In this document: positions 44,608-54,182 of the stretch, in pieces
Layout of the letters: each line of letters starts with the position of its first letter
Numbering within the stretch: position 1 is the stretch's first letter
Assembly (NCBI RefSeq): GCF_005771405.1
Contig: NZ_VAUA01000002.1
Span: 310,001 to 374,000 of the forward strand
Direction: 5' to 3'
Source: Parasedimentitalea maritima
GTDB taxonomy: Bacteria > Pseudomonadota > Alphaproteobacteria > Rhodobacterales > Rhodobacteraceae
Length of the DNA: 64,000 bases
The notes under the pieces: generated by a model
Database searches by the model: none
What the model was told of the DNA's origin: nothing
What the model saw: the letters and a program-made list of their open reading frames with translations, nothing else
Translations under genes and position numbers: made by a program

Positions 44608-45600
44608 TTACTTATCCGAAACCGGGCGTTCGTCGTTCACGTTGACACGGAACATGCCCTCCATGATCGACTTTTCGGTTTCTTCAACCTTGGTCAACAC
44701 CTCAGCCGGGACCAGCGTCTTGTCGACCACCAGTGACCCCCCGCCATAGCCCATAAAGCTATACTGACCATAGTCTGCCGCCTCAAACGTGCCGCCAGCT
44801 ACGGCTGCAATCGCACGGTCAATGGTGGGCTCCATGTGCCACAGGGCCGAGGTCAGGATGGTGTTGGGATAATCGCCAGAGGTGTCGATCACATTGCCAA
44901 CCGCCTTAACGCCGCGCTCAACCGCAGCATCGGCGACACCGAACCGTTCGGCGAACATGATGTCAGCCCCTGCATCCATCATTGCAAAGGCGCTTTCCTT
45001 GGCTTTGGGTGGATCGTACCAGCTGTCGATAAAGTTCACGAGGAATTTGACATCCGGATTGACCGCCCGCGCACCTTCCATAAAGGCGTTCATCAGCCGG
45101 TTCACCTCGGGGATGGCATAGCCACCAACCATTCCGATCACGTTGCTTTCAGTTGCAGCACCAGCCACCATGCCGGACAGATAGCTTGGCTCGTGGATCC
45201 AGTTGTCAAACACCGAGAAGTTGGGCGCGACTGCGCCAAAGGACGACCCCATCAGGAAAGCGGTTTCGGGATAGTCCGCCGCCACCTTGCGCGCGGCACG
45301 TTCCAAACCGAACACCTCTCCTACCACCAGCTGCACACCCTGCTCGGCGTATTCGCGCATTACGCGTTCATAGTCGGTGTTGGCGACGTTCTCTGAGAAC
45401 ACGTAATCAATTTCACCGCGATCCTTGGCGGCATTCAGCGCCAGATGGATACGACTGATCCATTGCTGCTCAACGGGCAGGGTGTATATGGCGGCGACCT
45501 TAACGTTCCCGGCCAAGGCCATTCCCGCTGGTAGCACAAGCGCCAGTGCTGCTGTTCCAGTCAGCACCGCCCGTCGTGTGATAGAAAATTTGCTATTCAT
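44608..45600 (-). CDS. BMP-family (BmpA/PnrA-like) substrate-binding protein
   Basis: A 330-residue exported binding protein. The N-terminus has a Tat-like TRRAVLTG followed by a hydrophobic stretch with an AxA-type cleavage site (MALAG). The BMP lipoprotein-family body includes VAAIYTLPVEQQWISR, IGMVGGYAIPEVNRLMNAF and DSWYDPPKAKESA. Such proteins bind nucleosides or related compounds. The ATG at 45600 follows GGGGA. It is the first gene of the operon; a RutR-like palindrome lies 44 bases upstream. Confidence 0.85.
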   Translation of the reverse strand: MNSKFSITRRAVLTGTAALALVLPAGMALAGNVKVAAIYTLPVEQQWISRIHLALNAAKDRGEIDYVFSENVANTDYERVMREYAEQGVQLVVGEVFGLERAARKVAADYPETAFLMGSSFGAVAPNFSVFDNWIHEPSYLSGMVAGAATESNVIGMVGGYAIPEVNRLMNAFMEGARAVNPDVKFLVNFIDSWYDPPKAKESAFAMMDAGADIMFAERFGVADAAVERGVKAVGNVIDTSGDYPNTILTSALWHMEPTIDRAIAAVAGGTFEAADYGQYSFMGYGGGSLVVDKTLVPAEVLTKVEETEKSIMEGMFRVNVNDERPVSDK

Positions 45601-45643
45601 CTGCCAATCCCCGGTTGAATCAATTGCCCAATGAGGCACTTAT

Positions 45644-45659
45644 TTAACCAATCGGTCAA
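45644..45659 (-). promoter_or_regulatory. RutR-operator-like 16-bp palindrome upstream of the BMP gene
   Basis: The minus strand reads TTGACCGATTGGTTAA. It matches the E. coli RutR consensus TTGACCANNTGGTCAA at all but two defined positions. It lies 44 bases upstream of the binding-protein gene in an operon ending in a cytosine deaminase-like enzyme, so control by a pyrimidine-responsive TetR-family regulator is plausible. The binding protein itself is not in the window. Confidence 0.5.
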
Positions 45660-45692
45660 TAAAATTCGCAACTATGCGCCATTCCGTGTTCA

Positions 45693-45708
45693 AACCTTCG
45701 ACAAGGTT
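45693..45708. terminator. small inverted repeat after nuoG
   Basis: AACCTT (45693-45698) and AAGGTT (45703-45708) form a 6-bp stem with loop CGAC about 100 bases past the nuoG stop. It may end the nuo operon on the minus strand but has no clear T-run, so the evidence is weak. Confidence 0.3.
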
Positions 45709-45799
45709 CAACGACCGACAGCATGCCTAAATACTACTTTGAATGGGTTTTACGTCTCTTGGCGCTAAGCTTCTCACCCAGACAAGCCAGCCGCTTTGA

Positions 45800-48247
45800 T
45801 CACACTTGCGAAGCTCGCTCCTCGGGTCCGGATATCACAACATCAACCAGCTTTGGATATTCCCCGTCAAAATGGATCGTTTTGCCATCTTCGGTCAAAA
45901 ACCGTTCCGCAACAAAAACAGTCTGCTTGTCAAAACTTCGGTTGATTTTCAGAGGCGCGGTGAAACTGTTCCCACTGGATAAGAGCGTAACCATCATTCC
46001 TTCAAACGCATGATCCGGCCCTGGACCTGGGTTCAGCTCAACATACGGAGTTGCATCCAGGGAGGACAAAACGCCAGAGTGGGCAGTATACTGACCCGAC
46101 TGAAACAGATTATCACCAGTGATCAAGTACCGACGACAATCTTTCACATCTATATTTTCGGGCAGAATAACTGGGGCTTCCTTAGCCCCTTCACTGATTG
46201 GCCAACCACTATTCCTGGCCGCCATCCTCATATCAGCAGTATCGCCAAAGGAACCAAACCCTGGGAAGTCTGCAGCAATTGGCACGTGCAACTGATCAGA
46301 TCCAATCGGTCCTGCACCTTGCCCCAATGCTTGTGCGATCAGATTAAGTACCTGCCGTGTCGAAGGTTTGCTTTGTACCGCGTCCCGAACTGGTCGCAGA
46401 ACTTGCACTCGTCCTTCGTTATTGGTGTAGGTTCCGCTTTCCTCACCATAAGGGGTGGCTGGCAGCAACACATCCGCCTGTTCGGCGGACTTGTTGTAAT
46501 GAGACGTGTGAACGACAAGGCAGGTGCTGTGCTGTTGAGGCAACGTAGCAGGATCATCTCGGGCCCTATTCCGCAGAGGGTCACTGCCAAGAATGTAGGT
46601 CAGGTCAGGTGGATTTTTCGTAGTCTTTGGTGAGGATGGACTGCGTTGCCAACCCGGCGCAACCCCATCAAGGCAGCCCATATCCCACAGCCCCAGCTGA
46701 TTTGGACGGTCGAACAGAAACTGCAGATATACGGTTTTACCGTGCGCTTTGAAATAGTCCACCACTTGCGCAATCTTGCGAAGGCACTGTGCTGCCAGCG
46801 AGGAGCGCAGGAATTCGGTTCCGATCAAAAAGGCAATACTGTCAGCCGTTGCAACAGTCGGCTGAATTACCGAGACAAATTCTTCGATCGCGCTGTCTGC
46901 CATCTTTGGCTCGCCCTGCATGAGCAAGCCCAACAATTGCGCCTCATTTCCTGGCAGCAATCGCATCGAGGCAGCGGCCAGATCATCGAGGCCACAAGGG
47001 CGGGAGCTGGCGATAAACAGGCTCTTGTTCCCGTCCCTTACCGCTGAACGAAGCAGATAACCGGAAACTGGGTTTTCCTGAGTTATATTTGACCCCAGCA
47101 AAAAAATGCACTCAGCCTGCAAAACAGATTTAAGCGGTTTTCGATCCAGATAGCCGGTGACAACATGGCCCAGTGCTTCAATCGCACCCGCTTTTTGTAG
47201 TCCGCTAAATCGGGTGGAGGCACGAATATCCTGTGAGCCAAACACCCGCCGCATCAGGTTTTGAAACATATATGCGGTTTCGTTGCTCTCACGCGGCGAA
47301 ATATGGCCCTGAATACGGCCACCGCTTTCCATAACTACCCGTGCCTTGGTGGCAATAAACCTGATTGCTTCGTTCCAACTGACCGGGACATGGGCACCAT
47401 TTACGCGCATCATCGGCTCTCGAATACGATCGCCGCCGTCAATTGCGTCAAAGCCAAACCGCCCTTTGGCGCAGAGCAGCTCGCCGTTGATCCCAGTGTC
47501 TAAACTGCTTTTGACCCGTTTAAACTCACCGTCTCGGACCTGAGCCGTCAAACTGCATCCGGTGCCACACATGTTGCATATCGTTTCGGTTTCCACCAAA
47601 TCCCAGGGGCGTGCCTTATAGCGATACGGTACACTCATCAGGGCGCCAACCGGGCAGACTTCGATGCAATTGCCGCAATGGCTGCAGTCTTTCAGACTAT
47701 TGCCCACACCAGTAATTTCGCTATCCAGCCCGCGTTCAGCGGTCCCAAGCGCCACGTCGCCGACAACTTCCTCACATATGCGTACGCAACGCTGGCATTG
47801 GATGCAGCGATTGGCGTTGAATACGATGACTTTGTTCAGCTCAATGTCTCGCTGGCGAAACACTCGTTTGGAATCGCGCAGCCGCGAACTGCCTTTGCCG
47901 TATTCAAAAACAGTGTCCTGCAATTCACATTCACCACCTTTGTCGCAGATCGGGCAATCCAGCGGATGATTGGCCAGCAGCATTTCCAACATGTCCTCAC
48001 GGGTGGCAACAACCTTTTCCGAATGACTGTGGATCACCATGTCCGGCGCGACCGCAGTGGCGCAGGCGGGTTCTAGTTTATTGCGGCCCTCAACTTCGAC
48101 CAGGCACATTCTGCAAGAAGCCGAAATCGACAGTCGCTCCTGATAGCAAAAGGTAGGGATATTGATTGCGTGCGAGCGGGCGGCGGTCAGGATTGTGGTG
48201 CCGGGCTCAACTTCGATCTGCTGCCCATCCAGTGTGATTGTCACCAT
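45800..48247 (-). CDS. nuoG: NADH-quinone oxidoreductase subunit G
   Basis: NuoG of complex I, on the peripheral arm, carries electrons from NuoF along an Fe-S chain. The 815-residue protein has N-terminal 2Fe-2S cysteines (CRMCLVEVEG), the HxxxC cluster in HPLDCPICDKGGEC, two 4Fe-4S sites (CIQCQRCVRICEE and CSHCGNCIEVCP), and a molybdopterin-oxidoreductase-like domain with the N7-type cluster (CNMCGTGC and later LLCAKG). The ATG at 48247 is used rather than the TTG just upstream. It is the last gene of the operon and would end the peripheral arm set. Confidence 0.93.
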   Translation of the reverse strand: MVTITLDGQQIEVEPGTTILTAARSHAINIPTFCYQERLSISASCRMCLVEVEGRNKLEPACATAVAPDMVIHSHSEKVVATREDMLEMLLANHPLDCPICDKGGECELQDTVFEYGKGSSRLRDSKRVFRQRDIELNKVIVFNANRCIQCQRCVRICEEVVGDVALGTAERGLDSEITGVGNSLKDCSHCGNCIEVCPVGALMSVPYRYKARPWDLVETETICNMCGTGCSLTAQVRDGEFKRVKSSLDTGINGELLCAKGRFGFDAIDGGDRIREPMMRVNGAHVPVSWNEAIRFIATKARVVMESGGRIQGHISPRESNETAYMFQNLMRRVFGSQDIRASTRFSGLQKAGAIEALGHVVTGYLDRKPLKSVLQAECIFLLGSNITQENPVSGYLLRSAVRDGNKSLFIASSRPCGLDDLAAASMRLLPGNEAQLLGLLMQGEPKMADSAIEEFVSVIQPTVATADSIAFLIGTEFLRSSLAAQCLRKIAQVVDYFKAHGKTVYLQFLFDRPNQLGLWDMGCLDGVAPGWQRSPSSPKTTKNPPDLTYILGSDPLRNRARDDPATLPQQHSTCLVVHTSHYNKSAEQADVLLPATPYGEESGTYTNNEGRVQVLRPVRDAVQSKPSTRQVLNLIAQALGQGAGPIGSDQLHVPIAADFPGFGSFGDTADMRMAARNSGWPISEGAKEAPVILPENIDVKDCRRYLITGDNLFQSGQYTAHSGVLSSLDATPYVELNPGPGPDHAFEGMMVTLLSSGNSFTAPLKINRSFDKQTVFVAERFLTEDGKTIHFDGEYPKLVDVVISGPEERASQV

Positions 48248-48262
48248 CAATCTGCCCTTTCG

Positions 48263-49522
48263 TCAGCTCACCATCGTTTGCGGCGCGATCAACGCATCGA
48301 ATTCATGCCTAAAATGTTTGATCGTTGCGCCCAGCGCCCAGGCCGCACCATCACCGAGTGCGCAGAAGGACTTACCAAAAATGCCACCGCAGAGCATTTC
48401 AAGCTGTTCAACATCCCCAACCTGCCCCTGACCGGCCTCTATCCGGCGCAGGATCTTGGCGGCCCAGGTTAGCCCTTCACGGCAGGGGGTGCATTTGCCA
48501 CAGCTTTCATGATTGAAAAATTCGGTGATACGCCGCGCAACCACCGGGATCGACGCCGTTTCATCCAACCCAATCACCGCTGCCGACCCCAACATGCTGC
48601 CTGCTGCGGCCAGCGATCCGAAGTCCATTTTTACGTCAAACAAATCACTTGGGAACATGGGGGCCGAGACCCCACCAGGGATGGCTGCCTTAAATGCCCC
48701 GTTCAAGGCTCCCCCACCGTATTCCTCGAGCATCTCGCCCAAGGGCATCCCCATCGGCAACTCATACAGCCCGGGTTTTCGAACATGGCCGCTAAGGCCG
48801 AATAGCTTTGGACCCGGAGCATCTTTGGGTCCAATTGAGGAGAACCAGTCTTCTCCACGACGAAACAGATGTGGTAGGCACGCCAGTGTTTCGACGTTAT
48901 TGACGACTGTCGGGCATTCATACAGCCCAGCAACTGCTGGAAAGGGCGGTTTTAACTTTGGTTGGCCGCGTTTGCCTTCGATAGATTCCAGCAGTGCCGT
49001 TTCTTCACCACAGATGTATGCGCCCGCACCTTTGTGGATATGGATGTCCAAAGAATGACCACTATTCAGAATGTTCTGCCCCAAATACCCCAGCGCATGG
49101 GCTTCATCGATGGCCTGTTGGCAATGCTCAATCGACACATCGTATTCGCCACGAATATATAGGTATGCCGTCTTGCACCCGATGGCGTAGGCCGCAATCA
49201 CCATGCCTTCGATCAGCTGATGTGGATCGCGCTCCATCAGGATCCGATCCTTGAATGTGCCCGGCTCTCCTTCATCGGCATTGCAACACAAATAGCGTGG
49301 CAAGGGGTTATCCTTAGGGACAAAGCTCCATTTCAAACCGGTTGGAAACCCGGCCCCGCCGCGGCCGCGCAGGTTTGAAGATTTCACAGTTTCGATCACC
49401 TGATCCGGATCGTAGTCGCGTAACACTGTACGCAGCCCTTGATAGCCGCCGGATTTTTCGTAGGTCTCAATTCTGGACGCGTCTGGATTGTCGATGTTTT
49501 TCAGCAGCATAAGTTCACTCAT
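48263..49522 (-). CDS. nuoF: NADH-quinone oxidoreductase subunit F
   Basis: NuoF binds FMN and NADH and holds the first Fe-S cluster. The 419-residue protein shows the FMN/NADH motif GRGGAGFPTGLKW, the segment NADEGEPGTFKDR, and the cluster motif ESCGKCTPCREG. Length is normal. It overlaps nuoE by four bases. Confidence 0.95.
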   Translation of the reverse strand: MSELMLLKNIDNPDASRIETYEKSGGYQGLRTVLRDYDPDQVIETVKSSNLRGRGGAGFPTGLKWSFVPKDNPLPRYLCCNADEGEPGTFKDRILMERDPHQLIEGMVIAAYAIGCKTAYLYIRGEYDVSIEHCQQAIDEAHALGYLGQNILNSGHSLDIHIHKGAGAYICGEETALLESIEGKRGQPKLKPPFPAVAGLYECPTVVNNVETLACLPHLFRRGEDWFSSIGPKDAPGPKLFGLSGHVRKPGLYELPMGMPLGEMLEEYGGGALNGAFKAAIPGGVSAPMFPSDLFDVKMDFGSLAAAGSMLGSAAVIGLDETASIPVVARRITEFFNHESCGKCTPCREGLTWAAKILRRIEAGQGQVGDVEQLEMLCGGIFGKSFCALGDGAAWALGATIKHFRHEFDALIAPQTMVS

Positions 49523-50031
49523 GTTGCCTCCTTGGCGGGCCGACCTGCAAGGGAGGCAAGAAGGCCATCCAGTTTGTCCGTGGTCAGATCGCCGTGATAG
49601 CGGGCGTCGACCATAAGAGCTGGCGCCATTTCACAAGCTCCGAGGCATTCAACGGCGGTAAGCGTAAAGGATCCATCCGACGTTGTCTCACCAGATTTAA
49701 TGGCTAGCCGGTCTTGCAGGTGCTGCATCAGCGCATCCGAACCACGCAACATGCAGGACAGGTTTGTACAAAGGCGCAAGTGGTGGAGACCAGTCTGCGC
49801 CCGGTCAAAAAGGCTATAGAAACTGGCAACCTCAAACACCCAGATTTCAGGCACGTCCAGCAGTTCAGACACGGCCTGATACGTAAGGCCCTCTAGCTGC
49901 CCATATTTCTGCTGTGCCAGCTCAAGGGCGGGCATTATGGCGCTGCGGCTTGTTGGATAACGCGTCCTCATCTGCCGCACCCCAGTTGCGAGGTCGCGCT
50001 TGATATCGGTCAGGCTGCGGGCATCGCTCAT
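49519..50031 (-). CDS. nuoE: NADH-quinone oxidoreductase subunit E
   Basis: NuoE, the 24-kDa subunit with a 2Fe-2S cluster. The 170-residue protein has the ligand pairs CTNLSC and VECLGACEMAP, typical of NuoE. It is a stand-alone form with no C-terminal extension. It overlaps both neighbours by four bases (ATGA). Confidence 0.95.
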   Translation of the reverse strand: MSDARSLTDIKRDLATGVRQMRTRYPTSRSAIMPALELAQQKYGQLEGLTYQAVSELLDVPEIWVFEVASFYSLFDRAQTGLHHLRLCTNLSCMLRGSDALMQHLQDRLAIKSGETTSDGSFTLTAVECLGACEMAPALMVDARYHGDLTTDKLDGLLASLAGRPAKEAT

Positions 50032-51245
50032 TTGTCGACCTCCCCCATCACCGGATCCAGACTACCCAGCATGGCAATTACATCTGCCAAGTATTTAATA
50101 TTGGTGGTGCGCTCTGTCAGGGCCTGAAGATTAACAAAAGACGGTGCCCGCACCTTAAGCCTGAACGGCTTTTCGCTACCGTCTGAAATCAAGTAATATC
50201 CCAACTCTCCCTTAGGGGCCTCGATCGCTGTATAGACTTCGCCTTTTGGCACCTTGAACCCATAGGCGGCCAATTCAAAGTGATGGATATGGGTCTCCAT
50301 CGAATGCGCGAGCAAATCCTTATCTACCGGAAAGGCGATTTTGGGGTCATCAATCAGTATGTCACCTTCAGGCATTTGGCGCACACATTGGCGGATCATT
50401 CGCAGGCTTTCGCGCATCTCATCGACGCGGCATTTCCAGCGGTCATAGCAATCGCCATCGTCTCGGGTGATGACCTCAAACTCCAGCTGATCGTAAATCT
50501 CGTATGGTTCATCACGGCGGATGTCCCAGTCCACCCCAGACGCGCGCAGGTTTGGACCGCTAAGGCCCAGCGCGATGGCATCTTCGCCAGTGATGTTTCC
50601 AATGTTTTCAACCCGGGCCAGAAAGATGCGATTGTTGTCCAGCAGGGTTTCGTAGTCTGATATTCGCGCTGCAAAGATATCGCAGAACTCCAGTATGCGT
50701 GCGGCGCAACCTTCGGGCAGATCCTCACGTACGCCACCAACCCGACAGAACGAGGTATGCATCCGCACGCCACTGATCATCTCCATCAGATCCATCACCA
50801 TTTCACGGTCGCGCATAGTGTAGAGCAGCGAAGTCATTGCCCCTACATCCATCGGCAGCGCACCGGTGATCAGCAAATGGCCAGAGATCCGCGACAACTC
50901 GGCCATGATCACTCTGATATATTGTGCCCGCTCAGGTGCTTTGATGCCCAGCAAGGCTTCAACCGCTAAGGCATAGCCCAGATTGTTGGAGGGCGGACAA
51001 AGGTAGTCAAGCCGGTCCGTCAGCGGGAAAATCTGCGTGTAGGTAAAGCTTTCGAACAGTTTTTCAGTACCGCGGTGCAGCAAACCAATATGCGGTTCCA
51101 CCCGCTCGATGATTTCGCCATCCATCTGCAGCAGCAAACGCAATACGCCATGGGTACTTGGATGCTGAGGACCAAGGTTCATCAATACCTCACGCGACAG
51201 GCCGGTGTCGGTTGTGACCTCATTGATGACAGTAACGTCGGTCAT
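50028..51245 (-). CDS. nuoD: NADH-quinone oxidoreductase subunit D
   Basis: NuoD, the 49-kDa subunit, forms the quinone pocket with NuoB. The 405-residue protein shows MNLGPQHPSTHGVLRLLLQM, PHIGLLHRGTEKLFE and the LFELAAYG-like late segment FELAAYGFKVPKGEVYTA. NuoC and NuoD are separate genes, not fused. It overlaps nuoC by four bases. Confidence 0.95.
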   Translation of the reverse strand: MTDVTVINEVTTDTGLSREVLMNLGPQHPSTHGVLRLLLQMDGEIIERVEPHIGLLHRGTEKLFESFTYTQIFPLTDRLDYLCPPSNNLGYALAVEALLGIKAPERAQYIRVIMAELSRISGHLLITGALPMDVGAMTSLLYTMRDREMVMDLMEMISGVRMHTSFCRVGGVREDLPEGCAARILEFCDIFAARISDYETLLDNNRIFLARVENIGNITGEDAIALGLSGPNLRASGVDWDIRRDEPYEIYDQLEFEVITRDDGDCYDRWKCRVDEMRESLRMIRQCVRQMPEGDILIDDPKIAFPVDKDLLAHSMETHIHHFELAAYGFKVPKGEVYTAIEAPKGELGYYLISDGSEKPFRLKVRAPSFVNLQALTERTTNIKYLADVIAMLGSLDPVMGEVDK

Positions 51246-51754
51246 CCGCTGCCCCAGTCAACAGGTTGGTCTACGCCCATGGGGTTATAGTCATCTTTGT
51301 ATCCACGCAGCGGAAAATCGCGACGCATTGGATAGCCGTCAAACCCATCCCACATGTAAATTCGGCGTAAATCAGGGTGACCATCGAACTTGATACCATA
51401 CATGTCAAAGGCTTCACGCTCGTGCCAGTTGGCGGTGGTCCAAACCGGCGTGACAGTGGGCGCAACTGCAGGATCGCCCAAGTAGCACTTTAGCCGAAGG
51501 CGCCACTTATGCCGGATCGAAAATAAGTGGTAGACCAATAAGAAACGCGGTGCCTCGGGGTGAAAATCCACCGCGCAGATATCTGAGAGAAAATCAAAAT
51601 TTAGCAAGGGGTCGTCGCGCAAGTGACGACACAGCTCAACCAGGTCATCAGGGGGCACCTTCAGGCAGGACATGTCCGCCGCCGTATTGTCGATGCCAAC
51701 CCGTTGCTCATAGAGCTGCAAAACCGGGGCAAGAGAGAGCTCGGTTGGGGCCAT
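51242..51754 (-). CDS. nuoC: NADH-quinone oxidoreductase subunit C
   Basis: NuoC, the 30-kDa subunit of the quinone-side connecting part. The 170-residue protein has DPLLNFDFLSDICAVDF and the C-terminal signature REAFDMYGIKFDGHPDLRRI followed by the PMRRDFPLRGYKDD segment. It starts within the nuoB stop (ATGA). Confidence 0.93.
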   Translation of the reverse strand: MAPTELSLAPVLQLYEQRVGIDNTAADMSCLKVPPDDLVELCRHLRDDPLLNFDFLSDICAVDFHPEAPRFLLVYHLFSIRHKWRLRLKCYLGDPAVAPTVTPVWTTANWHEREAFDMYGIKFDGHPDLRRIYMWDGFDGYPMRRDFPLRGYKDDYNPMGVDQPVDWGSG

Positions 51755-52263
51755 CAGGACAGTCCCAGCACGGCATCGGCAGGGTCTTGACGACGCAGCA
51801 CCTTGGTACCTGTGATCTGTTCCTGCAATTGCACAAACCCATGTAACAACGCCTCTGGGCGCGGTGGGCAGCCGGCAACGTGGATATCAACCGGTATAAT
51901 ATGGTCTACCCCCTGCACCACGGCATAGGTATTATAGACCCCGCCGGAAATAGCACATGTTCCCATGGCAATGACATATCGCGGCTCAGCCATTTGATCA
52001 TACAGGCGGCGCACAATTGGTGCCATCTTTCGGGTCACTGTTCCGGCGACGATCATCACATCCGACTGGCGCGGCGACGGCCGGAACACCACACCGAACC
52101 TGTCCAGATCGTAGCGCGCACACCCAGCCGAAATCATCTCAATCGCGCAGCAGGCAATACCAAAAGTCTGAGGCCAAAGTGAAGATTTACGACTCCAGTT
52201 AATGATCGCATCTGACGAGGTGAAAAAGACGTTGTCCTGAAAACGGTTTGTCAGGAGACCCAT
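51754..52263 (-). CDS. nuoB: NADH-quinone oxidoreductase subunit B
   Basis: NuoB carries the N2 4Fe-4S cluster next to the quinone site. The 169-residue protein shows [29 protein letters not shown], and the ligands in [13 protein letters not shown] and [13 protein letters not shown] use the ATG at 52263 because GGAG lies seven bases upstream. It overlaps nuoA by 13 bases. Confidence 0.95.
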   Translation of the reverse strand: MGLLTNRFQDNVFFTSSDAIINWSRKSSLWPQTFGIACCAIEMISAGCARYDLDRFGVVFRPSPRQSDVMIVAGTVTRKMAPIVRRLYDQMAEPRYVIAMGTCAISGGVYNTYAVVQGVDHIIPVDIHVAGCPPRPEALLHGFVQLQEQITGTKVLRRQDPADAVLGLS

Positions 52264-52613
52264 TCCAACGCTCCTTTGATCCAAGCATAGGCAAAGCCAA
52301 CCAACAGAAGAACGATGAATACAAACATCTCGACATAGCCAAACAGTCCCATGTCCTTCAGCACCACCGCCCAGGGGAACAGGAACATGGTCTCGACATC
52401 AAAGACTACAAACAGGATGGCGATGACAAAATACTGCACTTTGAACATTCCGGCAGAGGCCTCACCCACATGGTCAACACCGCATTCGTAGGGGCGGTTC
52501 TTCTCGGGATAAGGATTGTGGGGCCGGATCAAGCGGGACAGTGTCAGAATAAATACCGATAGCACGATGACCACAGCCACCATCAGGAATACTGGCAGAA
52601 AATCAATTGGCAT
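52251..52613 (-). CDS. nuoA: NADH-quinone oxidoreductase subunit A
   Basis: NuoA is a three-helix membrane subunit next to NuoH. The 120-residue protein has the typical loop [17 protein letters not shown] and helices with [17 protein letters not shown]. The ATG at 52613 has AAGGAAGG upstream. It is the first gene after a 107-base break following nuoN, where the peripheral arm part of the cluster begins. Confidence 0.93.
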   Translation of the reverse strand: MPIDFLPVFLMVAVVIVLSVFILTLSRLIRPHNPYPEKNRPYECGVDHVGEASAGMFKVQYFVIAILFVVFDVETMFLFPWAVVLKDMGLFGYVEMFVFIVLLLVGFAYAWIKGALEWVS

Positions 52614-52720
52614 ATCACCTTCCTTGTTGGCAGAGTTCCGGTTTGTCCTCGACGATCCGTAACAAGCAGTTGGTCCACTGCGGGGCCCCCATAGATCAAG
52701 GTAATCCAAAACCAGCGTTT

Positions 52721-54172
52721 TCAACCTAGTCCAGCAGTTGCCGCAGCTTTTGACACCCCCAGAAACCAGGCAGGCAAGACCCCGGTTAAGACTGTACCGA
52801 TGAATGTGACAATCAGTGCCCATCCAATTGCAGGGGAGACCTGAAATACAGCCGGTTGATCATTTTTTTCCATGTACATCAGCATGATGACACGAAGGTA
52901 GAACCACGCAGCTATCGCGCTGAACAGCACCGCAAGTACTGCCAGCAATACAAAACCCGCATCAACCAATGCCACCAACACATAAAACTTGGCGAAGAAG
53001 CCCCCAGTCGGCGGTATGCCTGCGAGTGACAAGAGGAACACCAAAGCCATTAAGGCCACCCCTGGGTGGCTTTTGGCCAGGCCAGAGAAGTCTTGAATTT
53101 TCTCACCCTGACCTGCGCCTCGGTTTATAAGGACGATCACAGCAAATAGTCCCAAATTGGTCACTGTAAAAATCAGCAGATACAGCATCACACTGGCAAG
53201 GCCCTCGCTTCCTCCGGCCAAGAGGCCCAGCAACAAGAACCCGCCATGAGCAATTGAAGAATAGGCCAACATCCGCTTGATATTGGTTTGCACAAGCGCA
53301 GCAAAGCTGCCCACGGCGAGCGACAGTACCGCCATGACTTCAACGCTACTGCGCCAGATTGGGTCAAGCATTGCCAGGTCTTGCACCAGCAGACGCAGGA
53401 TCACCGCAACGGCGGCAACCTTGCCCACTGTCGACATGAAACCGGTGACAGGTGATGGCGCACCCTCGTAGATATCGGGGACCCACATATGAAACGGGAC
53501 TGCACCAACTTTGAACAATAGCCCTACAATCAAAAACAATGTGGACAGCGCCAGTAGTGGCGAACTGGTGTCCACCTTATCCAACGCCTCTCCCATAACA
53601 TCCAATTGGGTGGTACCGGTCAGCCCATAAAACAGCGACAGGCCAAAGAGAAACAGCCCCGAAGAGAACGCCCCGAGGATGACATACTTTAATGCGGCCT
53701 CATTCGAACGCGTGTTTGTCGTCAGAAATCCAACCAGTACATAAATCGACAACGCCTGCAGTTCTAACCCGACATAGATGATCAGCAGGTCTGTGCCCGA
53801 CACCATGATCATCGCACCTGACAGGGCAAATAACAGCAGCACATAGTACTCACCTTTGGCGGCATCTTCCGTGCCCAGGTATCGGTCAGAAATGAGAATT
53901 GTCAGCGCAGTTCCCAGATAGAGCAACATTTTGAAAAAGGTTGAAAAACCATCGTTCACAAACATTCCGCCATAAGCCGATTGTGGATTTTGCGCCAATG
54001 TCAGGCTCATCGCGGCGGCGAGGCCAATCATCACCAGGCTAAGCCCCGCCAGCAATGCACCCTGCCCCGGTCTTGGCACCAGCGACAACATCAATGCCAC
54101 ACAAGCGCCCAGAATGATGATGATTTCCGGGCCTGAGGCCAGGACCGAAGAGGTGATCTGCGTCAGATCCAT
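52721..54172 (-). CDS. nuoN: NADH-quinone oxidoreductase subunit N
   Basis: NuoN is an antiporter-like, proton-translocating membrane subunit closest to the quinone end. The 483-residue protein has about fourteen helices with the key residues YVGLELQALSIYVLVGF (helix 5 Glu) and LLFKVGAVPFHMWVPDIYEG (helix 7 Lys). The ATG at 54172 has GGAGG upstream. It lies 10 bases after nuoM. Confidence 0.93.
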   Translation of the reverse strand: MDLTQITSSVLASGPEIIIILGACVALMLSLVPRPGQGALLAGLSLVMIGLAAAMSLTLAQNPQSAYGGMFVNDGFSTFFKMLLYLGTALTILISDRYLGTEDAAKGEYYVLLLFALSGAMIMVSGTDLLIIYVGLELQALSIYVLVGFLTTNTRSNEAALKYVILGAFSSGLFLFGLSLFYGLTGTTQLDVMGEALDKVDTSSPLLALSTLFLIVGLLFKVGAVPFHMWVPDIYEGAPSPVTGFMSTVGKVAAVAVILRLLVQDLAMLDPIWRSSVEVMAVLSLAVGSFAALVQTNIKRMLAYSSIAHGGFLLLGLLAGGSEGLASVMLYLLIFTVTNLGLFAVIVLINRGAGQGEKIQDFSGLAKSHPGVALMALVFLLSLAGIPPTGGFFAKFYVLVALVDAGFVLLAVLAVLFSAIAAWFYLRVIMLMYMEKNDQPAVFQVSPAIGWALIVTFIGTVLTGVLPAWFLGVSKAAATAGLG

Positions 54173-54182
54173 TGCGGCCTCC

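Noticed and set aside
46010-46633. 207-residue + strand frame opposite nuoG
   Set aside because: Antisense to nuoG, no known family, no ribosome site.
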